Below the pieces are notes generated by a model. The model saw only the letters and a program-made list of their open reading frames with translations. It was not told where the DNA came from and ran no database searches. 64,000 nt of DNA from Mannheimia haemolytica (lineage in GTDB: Bacteria > Pseudomonadota > Gammaproteobacteria > Enterobacterales > Pasteurellaceae): positions 1 through 64,000 of the forward strand of contig NZ_SMAC01000016.1 of the NCBI RefSeq assembly GCF_004342115.1, read 5' to 3'. A program made the position numbers and the translations under genes. Shown one piece after another: positions 18,917-28,141 of this stretch (position 1 is its first letter; each line of letters opens with the position of its first letter).

Positions 18917-20848
18917 CTAGCGTAACATGGTCTCAAACTCCTCCTGAGCCTCCAACCATTGCATTTCAATTTCTTCAACCAGCCTTTTTGCCTCTAACTG
19001 TTTCGCAAGTGTTTCAGTTAGTTTTGCTTTATTTTCGGCTTCATAAATGTCGCTTTCGGTAAGCATTGCTTCGAGTTTATTTAATTTTTCGGTTGCTTTT
19101 TCTAACTCTTTTTCCAGTTGAGTAATTTTTTTCCGCAATGGGGCGGTTTGTTGGCGGCGCTCTGCCTCTAAGCGTTTTTGCTCTTTGCGTTGAGCTGCAC
19201 TATTTTCATTGGTGCTAGAGCAAGCGGTCGAATTTGCCGAATCTTTTGCAAGTACGGATTTCGGCTCGTTGGCTAAGGCGTTTTGCTCATTGAGCCATTT
19301 TTGGTAATCGTCTAAATCACCTTTAAATTTTTCCACTTTGCGGTCGTGCACTAAATAAAATTCATTCACGGTGCTACGCAATAAATGGCGGTCGTGCGAA
19401 ACCACCACTAGCGAGCCTTCGTAATAGGTCAGTGCATCAACCAGGGCTTGTCGCATTTCTAAATCTAAATGGTTGGTTGGCTCATCTAATAGCAGTAAAT
19501 TCGGGCGTTGCCATACAATTAAGGCAAGCACTAAACGGGCCTTTTCTCCGCCGGAGAATGATTTCACAGCTTGTACCACTTTATCGCCTTTAAAATCGAA
19601 ACCGCCTAAATAATTGCGTAATTCCTGCTCGGTTTTTTCCGGTGCGAGTTTTTGTAAATGCCAAAGTGGGCTTTCATCAAAACGTAGTGTATCCACCTGA
19701 TGTTGGGCGAAATAGCCGAGTTGCACGCCTTTTGCCAGTTGAATTGAGCCGTTTTGGGGCGGAAGTTCGCCCGCCAATAATTTAATCAGCGTGGATTTCC
19801 CTGCACCGTTTCTCCCGAGTAAACCAATACGAGAGCCGGGAACCAAATTCAGTTTGACCGATTCCAACACCGTTTTTTCCGCATAGCCGGCACTGACTTT
19901 TTCCATCATTAATAACGGGCTAGGCAGTGCAAGCGGTGGGCGAAATTCAAATTCAAACGGCGAATCAGCATAGGCTGGGGCAATAAGCTCCATTTTTTCC
20001 AACGCTTTAATTCGGCTTTGTGCCTGTTTCGCTTTAGTCGCTTTGGCTTTAAAGCGATCGATAAAACTCTGCAAATGAGCAACTTTACGTTGCTGTTGCT
20101 GATAAGCGGCATTCTGCTGGGCGATTTTGGTCGCACGTTGAATCTCAAACGAGGTGTAATTGCCGGTGTATTCATTGAGCTTTTGATGTTCAATATGAAT
20201 CACCCGATCGATAATCGGATCGAGAAAATCACGGTCGTGCGAAATTAACAATAAAGTGCCACGATAGTTACTCAGCCAACGCTCCAACCAAATAACCGCA
20301 TCTAAGTCTAAGTGGTTGGTTGGCTCGTCAAGCAATAACAGATCGGAACGACAAATCAGAGCTTGTGCCAAATTTAACCGCATACGCCAGCCACCGGAGA
20401 AGGATTTCACCGGCAGTTGCAGTTGTTCGGTGCTAAACCCCAAGCCGTTAAGCAGGGTAGCGGCACGGGATTGAATTGTCCAAGCATCAATGGTATCAAG
20501 TTGAGTATGGATAATCGCAATGCGGTTGCCGTCATTCTTTTCATTTGCGATATCTAGCTCAGCCATAAGATGGGTATATTCCCGATCTCCTTGAATCACA
20601 TAGTCTAACGCTGAAATAGCTAACGCAGGCGTTTCTTGATTTACCCACGAGATCGCCCAGTTTTTCGGCAACGATACATCGCCACCTTCAGGTTGTAATT
20701 CATTTTTCAGTAAGGCAAAAAGAGAGGATTTGCCACAGCCGTTTTTTCCCACCAAACCGACTTTCTGCCCGGTGTGAATGGTAACGGAGCTGTTATCAAT
20801 GAGAACGGAATGCCCTCGTTTTAAAATTAAGTCTGTAAAAAAGATCAT
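18917..20848 (-). CDS. yheS: ABC-F family ATPase YheS
   Basis: 643 residues with two ABC ATPase domains and no membrane segments, typical of ABC-F proteins that act on ribosomes. Domain 1 has Walker A GKNGCGKSS, signature SFSGGWRMR and Walker B LLLLDEPTNHLDLD. Domain 2 has GRNGAGKST, SFSGGEKARL and LLLLDEPTNHLDLE. The linker includes the AKATKAKQAQSRIKALE stretch typical of YheS. A Lys/Glu-rich coiled coil fills the last 100 residues. An uptake word inside the gene (about 19219-19260) encodes the AKDSANSTAC segment of the linker before the coiled coil. Confidence 0.93.
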   Translation of the reverse strand: MIFFTDLILKRGHSVLIDNSSVTIHTGQKVGLVGKNGCGKSSLFALLKNELQPEGGDVSLPKNWAISWVNQETPALAISALDYVIQGDREYTHLMAELDIANEKNDGNRIAIIHTQLDTIDAWTIQSRAATLLNGLGFSTEQLQLPVKSFSGGWRMRLNLAQALICRSDLLLLDEPTNHLDLDAVIWLERWLSNYRGTLLLISHDRDFLDPIIDRVIHIEHQKLNEYTGNYTSFEIQRATKIAQQNAAYQQQQRKVAHLQSFIDRFKAKATKAKQAQSRIKALEKMELIAPAYADSPFEFEFRPPLALPSPLLMMEKVSAGYAEKTVLESVKLNLVPGSRIGLLGRNGAGKSTLIKLLAGELPPQNGSIQLAKGVQLGYFAQHQVDTLRFDESPLWHLQKLAPEKTEQELRNYLGGFDFKGDKVVQAVKSFSGGEKARLVLALIVWQRPNLLLLDEPTNHLDLEMRQALVDALTYYEGSLVVVSHDRHLLRSTVNEFYLVHDRKVEKFKGDLDDYQKWLNEQNALANEPKSVLAKDSANSTACSSTNENSAAQRKEQKRLEAERRQQTAPLRKKITQLEKELEKATEKLNKLEAMLTESDIYEAENKAKLTETLAKQLEAKRLVEEIEMQWLEAQEEFETMLR

Positions 20849-20934
20849 TGCAAGCGGTCTATTTTGTTAAAAATTTTGCGTATTTTAGCATAAAAAAGCA
20901 AAGCCATTGCTTTGTGAACTAAAATAAGAAATTC

Positions 20935-20998
20935 AGTTTAATTCAATATTCTGTGTTGAATTAAACTTAAAAAATAATTTAAATTAAGTTTAATTCAA
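20935..20998. repeat. Three copies of a 12-bp repeat
   Basis: AGTTTAATTCAA occurs at 20935-20946 and 20987-20998, and inverted at 20956-20967. The first two copies form an inverted repeat with a 9-base spacer. They occupy the gap upstream of the DUF4143 ATPase gene and look like binding sites of a regulator, or a small degenerate repeat. Confidence 0.6.
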
Positions 20999-21044
20999 CA
21001 TTATATATGAGGTTAAACTTGATTTAGGCTATTTTGGAGGAAAA

Positions 21045-22255
21045 ATGATTTCTCGGCAAATGCAATCGCTGTTAAAACGACTCGTGGCGCAATTTCCTGC
21101 CGTTTTAGTGACAGGGGCAAGACAGGTTGGTAAATCGACATTGTTACAACATATTGGTGAGGGCTATCAATATATTACTTTTGATGACCCAATGTTGCTG
21201 GAGCTGGCTAAACAAAAATCTCGCCTGTTTTTTTAAACCATCAAGGCAAGCTTATTTTAGACGAAGTACAGTATGTGCCTGAAATTTTTGCGTTATTAAA
21301 GTTAGAAATTGATAAAAAACAGCAAAACGGTTTGTTTTTACTTTCGGGGTCGCAAGCCTTTGAATTAATGCAGAATGTGAGTGAAACACTTGCCGGTCGT
21401 ATTGCTATTTTAAAATTACAAGGGCTTTCGTTGCGTGAAATTTTAGGGGTGAAGTTCGATCAACCTTTTTTACCGACAACCGACTATTTGTTAGCTCGGG
21501 AGCAAGAATTAAAATCACCGGAGAACATCTGGCAGCTTATCCATAAAGGCGATATGCCTCGTTTATATGCACAAGAGGTGGATTGGGAGATTTATTATCG
21601 CTCTTATGTAGCGACCTACATTGAGCGAGATGTTCGCCAATTAACCAATATTGCCAGCACAACGGATTTTACCCGTTTTATGGTCTCTATTGCCTCTCGT
21701 AGTGGTGAGCTACTCAATTACAGTAATATTGCTCAAGAAGTTGGAGTATCGAATGAAACGATTAAACGTTGGGTCGCCATTTTGCAGACTTCCGGCATTA
21801 TCTATTTGCTCCAGCCATACCACAACAATCATTTGAAACGGGCAATTAAGACCCCAAAAGTGTATTTTCTAGACACCGGGTTAATGGCGTATTTAACCAA
21901 ATGGCTTACCCCCGAAACTATTGCTCAAGGGGCAAAAAGCTGGCAGTTCTTTGAAACCTTTGTGGTAAGCCAAATTATAAAATCCTTTCATAATCAAGGA
22001 ATTGAGCCGCCGATTTATTTTTACCGTGATACTAACCAGAAAGAGATCGACTTAATTATTGAATATGATCGCACGCTTTATCCGATAGAAATTAAGGTCA
22101 CGGCAAGCCCAACCAAAAAAATGGCAAAAAGTTTTGACTTGCTAAACTCAGTTTCTAGTGAATGGAAATTAGGGCAGGGAGCGATTATTAACCAATATCC
22201 GACCAAACTTTATTTAAGTGAAAATTTGGTAGCGTTACCGGTGAGCTATCTGTAA
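21045..22255 (+). pseudogene. AAA ATPase with DUF4143, frameshifted in a T run
   Basis: Restored length about 403 residues. The N-terminal AAA domain has Walker A GARQVGKSTLL and Walker B LILDEVQYVPE. The C-terminal DUF4143 domain, nuclease-like in some members, includes EIDLIIEYD near the end. The first 63 codons end at TAA (21234-21236) directly after a run of seven T at 21228-21234. An eighth T would give LFFLNHQGKLILDEVQ and join both parts. The role of such ATPases is unclear. The defect may be real, phase-variable or a sequencing error. Confidence 0.8.
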
Positions 22256-22322
22256 GAAAAAGCCGTGCAAGCGGTTGTTTTATGCTAAAATTTTGCAAAT
22301 TATCAAGATAACAGGAGAGAAT

Positions 22323-22940
22323 ATGTTTGATTCATTAGCGGTACAATTTGTGGTTTTATGGGCGGTGATCGACCCGATTGGTTCTGTTCCTGTTTATTTG
22401 GCAAAAACCATTGGTTTGCCGATTGAAGCACGGCGTAAAATTGCACTAAATGCGGTCTTGATTGCCGCCGGTATTTTGATTTTCTTCCTTATCGGTGGGC
22501 AAGTGCTGTTAGAATCAATGCAGATTCCGTTACCTGCATTCCAAGCGGCAGGCGGCTTAGTGCTGTTGTTATTTGCTTTAACGATGATTTTTGGCGAAAG
22601 CAAGCCCGAGCAAGAAATGCGGATCAGCAGTAATCTGAATGAATTGGCGGTTTATCCGCTAGCTGTACCGTCGATTGCTTCTCCCGGGGCGATGATGGCA
22701 ATCGTATTATTAACCGACAATCACCGTTTTCATATCGGCGATCAAATTATCACCGCCGGCATTATGCTTTTGGTACTCTTTATTACCTATTTGTTGCTAT
22801 TAGCGGCAAACCGTATTCAGCACCTTATTGGTAATGCAGGGGCTGCGATTATCAGCCGAGTGATGGGGTTAATTCTGGCTGCGATTGCGGTGAATAATCT
22901 GTTGATTGGCGTACGGGATTTCTTTGTACAAATTAGCTAA
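22323..22940 (+). CDS. MarC family integral membrane protein
   Basis: 205 residues from the ATG at 22323 with AGGAGAGA upstream. Six hydrophobic helices; the N-terminal WAVIDPIGSVPVYLA and the middle LAVPSIASPGAMMAIVLL are typical of the MarC/YchE/YhgN family. Despite the name, no resistance role is established, and family members are inner-membrane proteins of unknown transport activity. The gap upstream holds a single uptake word. moeA follows after 21 bases. Confidence 0.85.
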   Translation: MFDSLAVQFVVLWAVIDPIGSVPVYLAKTIGLPIEARRKIALNAVLIAAGILIFFLIGGQVLLESMQIPLPAFQAAGGLVLLLFALTMIFGESKPEQEMRISSNLNELAVYPLAVPSIASPGAMMAIVLLTDNHRFHIGDQIITAGIMLLVLFITYLLLLAANRIQHLIGNAGAAIISRVMGLILAAIAVNNLLIGVRDFFVQIS

Positions 22941-22961
22941 ACGTTGAATAGGTAGGAAATT

Positions 22962-24191
22962 ATGGCACTTTTGGCTTTGAGTGATGCGTTAGATAATATG
23001 CTTGCTCGTTTATCGACACCTAAATTGGTGGAACAACTTCCGTTAAATGAGTGTGCTAACCGAGTGTTGGCAGAGGATATTTTTTCCCCGATTAATGTAC
23101 CGAATTTTGATAATTCGGCGATGGACGGCTACGCGGTTCGTATTTCAGATTTAGCACAAAATTTAACCTTGAATGTGGCTGGTAAAGCCTTTGCCGGTAA
23201 CCCGTTTAACGGCGAAATAAAGGCAGGCGAATGCGTGCGGATTATGACGGGAGCATTAGTGCCACAGGGCGTTGATGCCGTTGTAATGCAAGAGGAAACT
23301 ACGTTAAATTCCGATGGCTCTGTAACCTTTAACCATATTCCAAAATTAGGCAGTAACATTCGCCGCATTGGGGAAGATGTTAAACAGGGGGCATTGGTCT
23401 TGAAAAAAGGCTCATTATTGAATGTAGCCAGTTTACCGTTGCTAGCTTCACTCGGTATTGCTTCTGTGCCTGTTTTTGTAAAATTAAAAGTGGCAATTCT
23501 TTCAACCGGCGATGAATTAACCTCAGTTGGCGAGCCTTTGAGTGAGGGAAAAATTTACGACACCAACCGTTTTGCGGTGCGTTTAATGCTGGAAAAACTC
23601 AACTGCGAGATTTTAGATTTTGGGATTTTGCCTGATGACCCAATTCTGTTTGAGCAAACTTTCAGGCAAGCCCAACAGCAAGCCGATGTGTTGATTACCA
23701 GTGGCGGCGTATCTGTGGGAGAGGCAGATTTTACCAAAGATGTACTGGAAAAATTAGGCGAAATCGGTTTCTGGAAAATTGCGATGAAGCCGGGCAAGCC
23801 TTTTGCATTCGGTAAATTAGAACAGGCTTGGTTTTTTGGGCTGCCGGGCAACCCTGTCTCTGCATTAGTGACTTTCTACCAATTAGCGCAACCGGCGTTA
23901 GCCAAACTTTCGGGTTTATCGACAGATAAAATTGCAAAATTAACCCAAAATCTAACCGCTTGCAGTGCCGGAAAATTGAAAAAAGCGGTCGGTCGCCAAG
24001 ATTTCCAACGGGGCTATTACTATGCCAATGAAAAAGGTGAGTTAGAAGTTCGTGCAGTTGGCACGCAAGGCTCACATATTTTCAGCGCTTTTAATGAAAG
24101 TAACTGTTTTATTGTGCTAGAAGCAGAACGAGGCAATGTTGATGCTGGGGAAAAAGTCACTATTCAGCCGTTTAATTCGCTGATGTATTAA
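22962..24191 (+). CDS. moeA: Molybdopterin molybdenumtransferase MoeA
   Basis: 409 residues, full length. MoeA inserts molybdate into adenylated molybdopterin to form molybdenum cofactor. Visible: NSAMDGYAVR near residue 50, the cofactor-site stretch ILSTGDELTSVG...GKIYDTN, and TSGGVSVGEADFTKD in the MoCF-like domain. AGG precedes the ATG. moeB follows after a 98-base gap carrying an inverted pair of the 22-bp repeat, which may separate their expression. Confidence 0.96.
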   Translation: MALLALSDALDNMLARLSTPKLVEQLPLNECANRVLAEDIFSPINVPNFDNSAMDGYAVRISDLAQNLTLNVAGKAFAGNPFNGEIKAGECVRIMTGALVPQGVDAVVMQEETTLNSDGSVTFNHIPKLGSNIRRIGEDVKQGALVLKKGSLLNVASLPLLASLGIASVPVFVKLKVAILSTGDELTSVGEPLSEGKIYDTNRFAVRLMLEKLNCEILDFGILPDDPILFEQTFRQAQQQADVLITSGGVSVGEADFTKDVLEKLGEIGFWKIAMKPGKPFAFGKLEQAWFFGLPGNPVSALVTFYQLAQPALAKLSGLSTDKIAKLTQNLTACSAGKLKKAVGRQDFQRGYYYANEKGELEVRAVGTQGSHIFSAFNESNCFIVLEAERGNVDAGEKVTIQPFNSLMY

Positions 24192-24203
24192 TGAATTAAG
24201 ATA

Positions 24204-24264
24204 GCGCAAGCGTCCACGCTTGTGCTAGCAATAAAAATATAGGCACAAGCGTGGACGCTTGCGC
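24204..24264. repeat. Inverted pair of the 22-bp repeat
   Basis: Two exact copies of the 22-bp repeat, in opposite orientation (24204-24225 and 24243-24264), are separated by 17 bases. They can fold into a 22-bp stem or into two small hairpins. They lie between moeA and moeB, and the third copy is at 18881. Confidence 0.8.
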
Positions 24265-24289
24265 CATCGTTTACTCTTTAGGTGTAAAA

Positions 24290-25039
24290 ATGGAACTTAC
24301 CGATCACGAAATGCTACGTTATAATCGCCAGATTATCCTAAAAAGCGTGGATTTTGACGGGCAGGAAAAGTTAAAAGCCAGCCGAGTGTTGATTGTCGGT
24401 TTAGGTGGTTTGGGCTGTGCGGCATCGCAATACTTAGCTTCTGCCGGCGTTGGGCATTTGACTTTGGTGGATTTTGATCTGGTCTCACTTTCTAATCTGC
24501 AACGCCAAATTTTACATACCGATGCGACTATCGGGCAGCCAAAGGTGGAATCTGCCAAAGCTCGATTAGCGGCGATTAATCCGAACATTCAGATTGAAAC
24601 TATCAATCAGCGATGTTCCGATGAGCAGTTAGCCAAGCTGATTGCAAATGTAGATTTAGTGCTGGATTGTACCGATAACGTTACTGTGCGTAATCAGTTA
24701 AATTTGCAATGTTTTAAGCAAAAACGACCGCTTGTTTCCGGTTCGGCAATTCGATTTGAAGGGCAGGTGAGTGTATTTTGTTATCAAGAACAAGAACCGT
24801 GCTATGAATGTTTAAGCAGGTTGTTTGGTGATGCGACTTTAAGTTGTGTTGAAGCGGGGGTCATTGCTCCGATTGTTGGCATCATAGGCAGTATTCAAGC
24901 GTTGGAAGCAATTAAAGTGCTACTTAATATCGGCAGAACTCTTTCCGGAAAATTGTTAATGATTGACGGCTTGCATTTTTCTGTCAGAGAAATGGCATTA
25001 CCTAAGCAAAATAACTGTCCGGTTTGTACCTCTTATTAA
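24290..25039 (+). CDS. moeB: Molybdopterin-synthase adenylyltransferase MoeB
   Basis: 249 residues from the ATG at 24290 with AGGTG upstream; a longer frame runs back into the repeat and is rejected. E1-like fold: ATP-binding GLGGLGCAASQYLASAGVG, acidic VDFDLVSLSNLQRQ, and the zinc cysteines CYEC and CPVC near the end. MoeB adenylates the C-terminus of MoaD to allow sulfur transfer. It pairs functionally with moeA just upstream. Confidence 0.95.
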   Translation: MELTDHEMLRYNRQIILKSVDFDGQEKLKASRVLIVGLGGLGCAASQYLASAGVGHLTLVDFDLVSLSNLQRQILHTDATIGQPKVESAKARLAAINPNIQIETINQRCSDEQLAKLIANVDLVLDCTDNVTVRNQLNLQCFKQKRPLVSGSAIRFEGQVSVFCYQEQEPCYECLSRLFGDATLSCVEAGVIAPIVGIIGSIQALEAIKVLLNIGRTLSGKLLMIDGLHFSVREMALPKQNNCPVCTSY

Positions 25040-25112
25040 GTATTTTTCTCATACTTATTGGCGAAAAAATGTCAAGAAATGTAAAAAATGAACGACAGTT
25101 TATTTTTTTTAT

Positions 25113-25141
25113 TTGACGGCTAAAACGTTTTAGCCTATTAT
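25113..25141 (+). promoter_or_regulatory. tRNA-Asn promoter with palindromic spacer
   Basis: TTGACG (25113-25118), exactly 17 bases, TATTAT (25136-25141), then the tRNA 13 bases later. The spacer, together with the last G of the -35 box, is the perfect palindrome GGCTAAAACGTTTTAGCC (25118-25135). Confidence 0.75.
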
Positions 25142-25154
25142 TTACACCGTTAAT

Positions 25155-25230
25155 TCCTCCTTAGTTCAGTCGGTAGAACGGTGGACTGTTAATCCATATG
25201 TCGCAGGTTCGAGTCCCGCAGGAGGAGCCA
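25155..25230 (+). tRNA. tRNA-Asn (anticodon GUU)
   Basis: 76 bases with the acceptor stem TCCTCCT/AGGAGGA, D-arm, anticodon GTT at 25188-25190 flanked by CT and AA, T-arm GCAGGTTCGAGTCCCGC and encoded CCA. It is a single tRNA with its own strong promoter. Confidence 0.97.
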
Positions 25231-25317
25231 AGATTTTATTTTTCTTTTGTTCTTGTTTTATTTGTCTCCTTTTATAAAACAGTAATTCAAACCTCCAGAA
25301 TTAGAACAAAAGTTTTA

Positions 25318-25347
25318 CCCCACTTATTTTAAGTGGGGCTTTTTTTA
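25318..25347. terminator. Terminator between tRNA-Asn and yfbV
   Basis: CCCCACTT (25318-25325) and AAGTGGGG (25331-25338) form an 8-bp stem followed by CTTTTTTT on the plus strand. On the minus strand the leader AAAACTTTT is less T-rich, so it mainly serves the tRNA. Confidence 0.8.
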
Positions 25348-25349
25348 TT

Positions 25350-25787
25350 TTATAACTCATCAAAATATTCATCTCCCCAAGTCTCTTCTGCTAGCTTGAG
25401 TAAATTTGCAAAATCTTGGAAAGAAGGTACCGCTTGTGTTTCTTCTAATTTGACTTGTGCCGAAATTAATTTTTGTCTAAGCGACTCATACCATTCCAAT
25501 AATGATAAAGATAACGGTGATCTTGCCCGTTTTCCAAGCCAATATAACCCTTGAAACGGAATAGAAATGGCGAAAACAGCAGTAAGTACCGAATTGGCTA
25601 AAATAGATTGGGTCGGATCGGTAAAGCAATATTGCCAAACTAATGCAAAGCAAGCAAAAGCAGGCATTACTTTAGAGGAAAATTTTACCAAGCGAATAAT
25701 GTGGTAATCTGGCATAAAATTGGCTAATTTTTTCTGATTCGGCAGAGTGTTGAGGTAACGCTGTCCTGCATCAAATAAGCTTAACAT
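25350..25787 (-). CDS. yfbV: UPF0208 membrane protein YfbV
   Basis: 145 residues with two membrane helices (about residues 42-62 and 68-86). The block SIPFQGLYWLGKRARSPL matches the YfbV/UPF0208 family, in which E. coli has LPMQGLWWLGKR. YfbV has been linked to macrodomain organisation near the replication terminus in E. coli; the role here is inference only. It is convergent with the tRNA gene. Confidence 0.8.
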   Translation of the reverse strand: MLSLFDAGQRYLNTLPNQKKLANFMPDYHIIRLVKFSSKVMPAFACFALVWQYCFTDPTQSILANSVLTAVFAISIPFQGLYWLGKRARSPLSLSLLEWYESLRQKLISAQVKLEETQAVPSFQDFANLLKLAEETWGDEYFDEL

Positions 25788-25917
25788 AGGATTATCTCTT
25801 TCAAATTTTTCTTTTATTTTAGCTAACTGATTAAAATCTACAATAGGTTAATGCAGTTTGGCTCAAGCCTTGCTATACTTCACAACAAAATATTTACAAT
25901 CTATTGAAGGGTATTTT

Positions 25918-26667
25918 ATGTCAATTAAATTTGTCGATTTATTGCAGCAAAGTTGGAACTTTATGCGTAATCAACAAGCATTTTCACTGTTTGCCATTGT
26001 CACCATTGTGGTTGTGCAGTTGGTTTTTATTTTAGTGTCGCCAAATTCGCCTGAGCTAATGGTGGAGTCGCAACCGCAACAACTTCAAATTGATGCCTCT
26101 AAAATGGTGTCTATACTATTGCCAACTATTTTATTAGGTGTTGTCAATCTTTTGATCAATGTCTTAATGATTTTCAATATCCAATCGATTAACGATGGCA
26201 ATTATCGTCAATTTTTCCAAAATGCAGGAAACGCATTAAAGCACTTCCTACCTGTGCTGTTGTTACAATTTGTGATGGTGTTACCGCTTTCTCTCGGTGC
26301 ATCTTTTGCAATGGCATCGCCTGAAACAGTGATTATTGCATTGCCGGTGTTGGTAGTCGGTTTTTATTTTTTTATCAAATTATCGTTAGTGATTTATGCT
26401 TATTTATTGGAGAAACCGCAGAAAAGTCTATCGGAAAGTATTAAATTTACGCTTCAATTATCACGTGGAAAAATGCTACCGCTGATTTTATTTTGTGTGA
26501 TTTCTTATTTATTACCGGGGATGTTATCTCGTTTGTTCACAGTGTTTGGTAATGACTTTATTGGCATATTCATTACCATTGTTTTAAGTGCGGTAATTAA
26601 CGTCTTTATGGCGATTTTCAGCTTCCGCTTTTACCAAGTTTACCGCCAAATGCCGGCAGTGCGTTAG
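25918..26667 (+). CDS. yciC: UPF0259/YciC-like membrane protein
   Basis: 249 residues from the ATG at 25918 with GAAGG upstream; the frame extends 20 codons further but without a ribosome site. Six hydrophobic segments. It matches YciC-type inner-membrane proteins in length and in its position directly before yciB (8-base gap). Function unknown; the block yciC-yciB-yciA-yciI behaves as one operon. Confidence 0.8.
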   Translation: MSIKFVDLLQQSWNFMRNQQAFSLFAIVTIVVVQLVFILVSPNSPELMVESQPQQLQIDASKMVSILLPTILLGVVNLLINVLMIFNIQSINDGNYRQFFQNAGNALKHFLPVLLLQFVMVLPLSLGASFAMASPETVIIALPVLVVGFYFFIKLSLVIYAYLLEKPQKSLSESIKFTLQLSRGKMLPLILFCVISYLLPGMLSRLFTVFGNDFIGIFITIVLSAVINVFMAIFSFRFYQVYRQMPAVR

Positions 26668-26675
26668 GAGTATCA

Positions 26676-27233
26676 ATGAAACAGTTACTTGAATTTATTC
26701 CGCTGATTCTGTTTTTTGTCGTGTATAAAATGAGCGGTATTCAGATGGCGTCTATCGCATTGGTTATCGCTACAATCGTGCAAATGATCGCCTTAAAAAT
26801 GCTCTACGGCAAAATTGAAAAACAGCAAATTATTATGGGTGGCTCGGTGGTCTTTTTCGGCTTACTGAGTGCCTATTTTAATGAAGTTAAATATTTACAA
26901 TGGAAAGTAACCATTGTTTACGCTCTGTTTGCATTGGTGCTATTAGTGAGCCAATTTGTGTTCAAAACACCATTAATCAAAAAATTATTAGGCAAAGAAA
27001 TTCAGTTGCCTGAAGCAGTGTGGAATAAAATAAACTTCGGTTGGGCAGTATTCTTTCTGATTTGTATGCTGCTGAATATTTATATCAGTCAATATTTATC
27101 GGAAGAGATTTGGGTTGATTTCAAATCCTTTGGCATTATTGGCTTAACCTTAGTCGCAACGGTTATTACCGGTTTCGTCCTTTACCCTTACTTAAAAGAT
27201 GCTGAAAAGCAGGAACAAAAAAATGAAAGATAA
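26676..27233 (+). CDS. yciB: Inner membrane septation protein YciB (IspZ family)
   Basis: 185 residues with five membrane helices. It begins [18 protein letters not shown], the family hallmark. YciB (IspZ in Shigella) affects cell envelope synthesis and septation through the elongation/division machinery. GGAG precedes the ATG. The gene overlaps yciA by 11 bases. Confidence 0.92.
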   Translation: MKQLLEFIPLILFFVVYKMSGIQMASIALVIATIVQMIALKMLYGKIEKQQIIMGGSVVFFGLLSAYFNEVKYLQWKVTIVYALFALVLLVSQFVFKTPLIKKLLGKEIQLPEAVWNKINFGWAVFFLICMLLNIYISQYLSEEIWVDFKSFGIIGLTLVATVITGFVLYPYLKDAEKQEQKNER

Positions 27234-27687
27234 ACCCTATGGAAAAGCCCCGGAAGGGAAACTGATTTTAAGAACTTTGGCAATGCCGTCAGATACTAAC
27301 GCCAATGGCGATATTTTCGGCGGTTGGATTATGTCGCAGATGGATTTAGGCGGTGCAATTTTAGCCAAAGAGTTGGCAAAAGGTAGAGTCGTTACGGTAA
27401 CGGTAGATAAAATGATTTTCCACCGCCCGATTTCAGTCGGTGATGTGGTCTGCTGCTACGGCAAGTTAATGCACATAGGGCGTTCTTCGATGCAAGTGAA
27501 AGTCGAGGTCTTTATCAAACAAGTTTATGAGGGCAATCGCGAACGTTATCTCGTAACCGAAGCCTTATTTACCTATGTAGCGATTGATAAAGAAGGCAAA
27601 CCGCGTGCTGTGCCGAGAGAAAATAACCCCGAATTAGACGAAGCATTATCGCTAATTGATTTAACCCCTGAAAAACAAGGAGAATAG
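27223..27687 (+). CDS. yciA: Acyl-CoA thioesterase YciA
   Basis: 154 residues from the ATG at 27223 with AGGAAC upstream. Hot-dog thioesterase of broad specificity; the family motif [19 protein letters not shown] contains the catalytic Asp, and [14 protein letters not shown] follows. The H. influenzae homologue (HI0827) is structurally characterised as a hexamer. It overlaps yciB and is followed by yciI after one base. Confidence 0.94.
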   Translation: MKDKPYGKAPEGKLILRTLAMPSDTNANGDIFGGWIMSQMDLGGAILAKELAKGRVVTVTVDKMIFHRPISVGDVVCCYGKLMHIGRSSMQVKVEVFIKQVYEGNRERYLVTEALFTYVAIDKEGKPRAVPRENNPELDEALSLIDLTPEKQGE

Positions 27688-27688
27688 T

Positions 27689-27970
27689 ATGTATTATGTT
27701 ATCTTTGCCCAAGATAATCCCAATATGTTGGAAAAACGTTTAGAAGTTCGCCCGGCTCATTTGGCTCGTTTGGAAAAATTACAGGCAGAAGGTCGATTAT
27801 TAATCGCAGGGCCTAACCCGACTGAAGACGGCTCAAGCGTAACCGGTTCAACTGTAATTGCAGAGTTCAACTCACTTGAAGAAGCTCAACAATGGGCAAG
27901 CCAAGATCCTTATGTGGAAGCCGGTGTGTATGGCGATGTGATTATTAAACCGTTTAAAAGAGTGTTTTAA
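27689..27970 (+). CDS. yciI: YciI-like protein
   Basis: 93 residues, ferredoxin-like fold of the YCII family. It begins [17 protein letters not shown] and has the His/Asp pair (RPAHLARL and [12 protein letters not shown]) expected at the putative active site. The biochemical role is unknown. Last gene of the yci operon; a 115-bp inverted-repeat element follows immediately. Confidence 0.9.
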   Translation: MYYVIFAQDNPNMLEKRLEVRPAHLARLEKLQAEGRLLIAGPNPTEDGSSVTGSTVIAEFNSLEEAQQWASQDPYVEAGVYGDVIIKPFKRVF

Positions 27971-27977
27971 TTTTTTC

Positions 27978-28092
27978 TCCCCTCTTTAGAAAAGAGGGGC
28001 TGGGGGAGATTTGATTACGATATTAATGTTTCGTATGAGAGTAAAATTACCTCTGCCAAATCTCCCCTAAGCCCTCTTTGCTAAAGAGGGGA
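27978..28092. mobile_element. MITE-like inverted-repeat element
   Basis: 36-bp terminal arms (27978-28013 and 28057-28092) match at 32 of 36 positions across a 43-base centre. Each arm also contains its own small hairpin (CCCCTCTTT...AAAGAGGGG type). No gene is inside. It sits between yciI and glnE and may act as a terminator. The size and structure suit a miniature inverted-repeat element, though no target duplication was verified. Confidence 0.6.
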
Positions 28093-28141
28093 ATTGATCG
28101 AGCGTAAAATTCTATCTATTTTCAATTTTGAGCCTAAATTT

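Noticed and set aside
21228-21234. Claim of proven phase variation at the T run
   Set aside because: Seven T is short for a contingency locus and two other single-base losses occur in the window, so an assembly error is at least as likely.
28094-28141. Upstream TTG start for glnE adding 16 residues
   Set aside because: It begins directly after the MITE-like element, has no ribosome site, and the added residues are not expected at a GlnE N-terminus.
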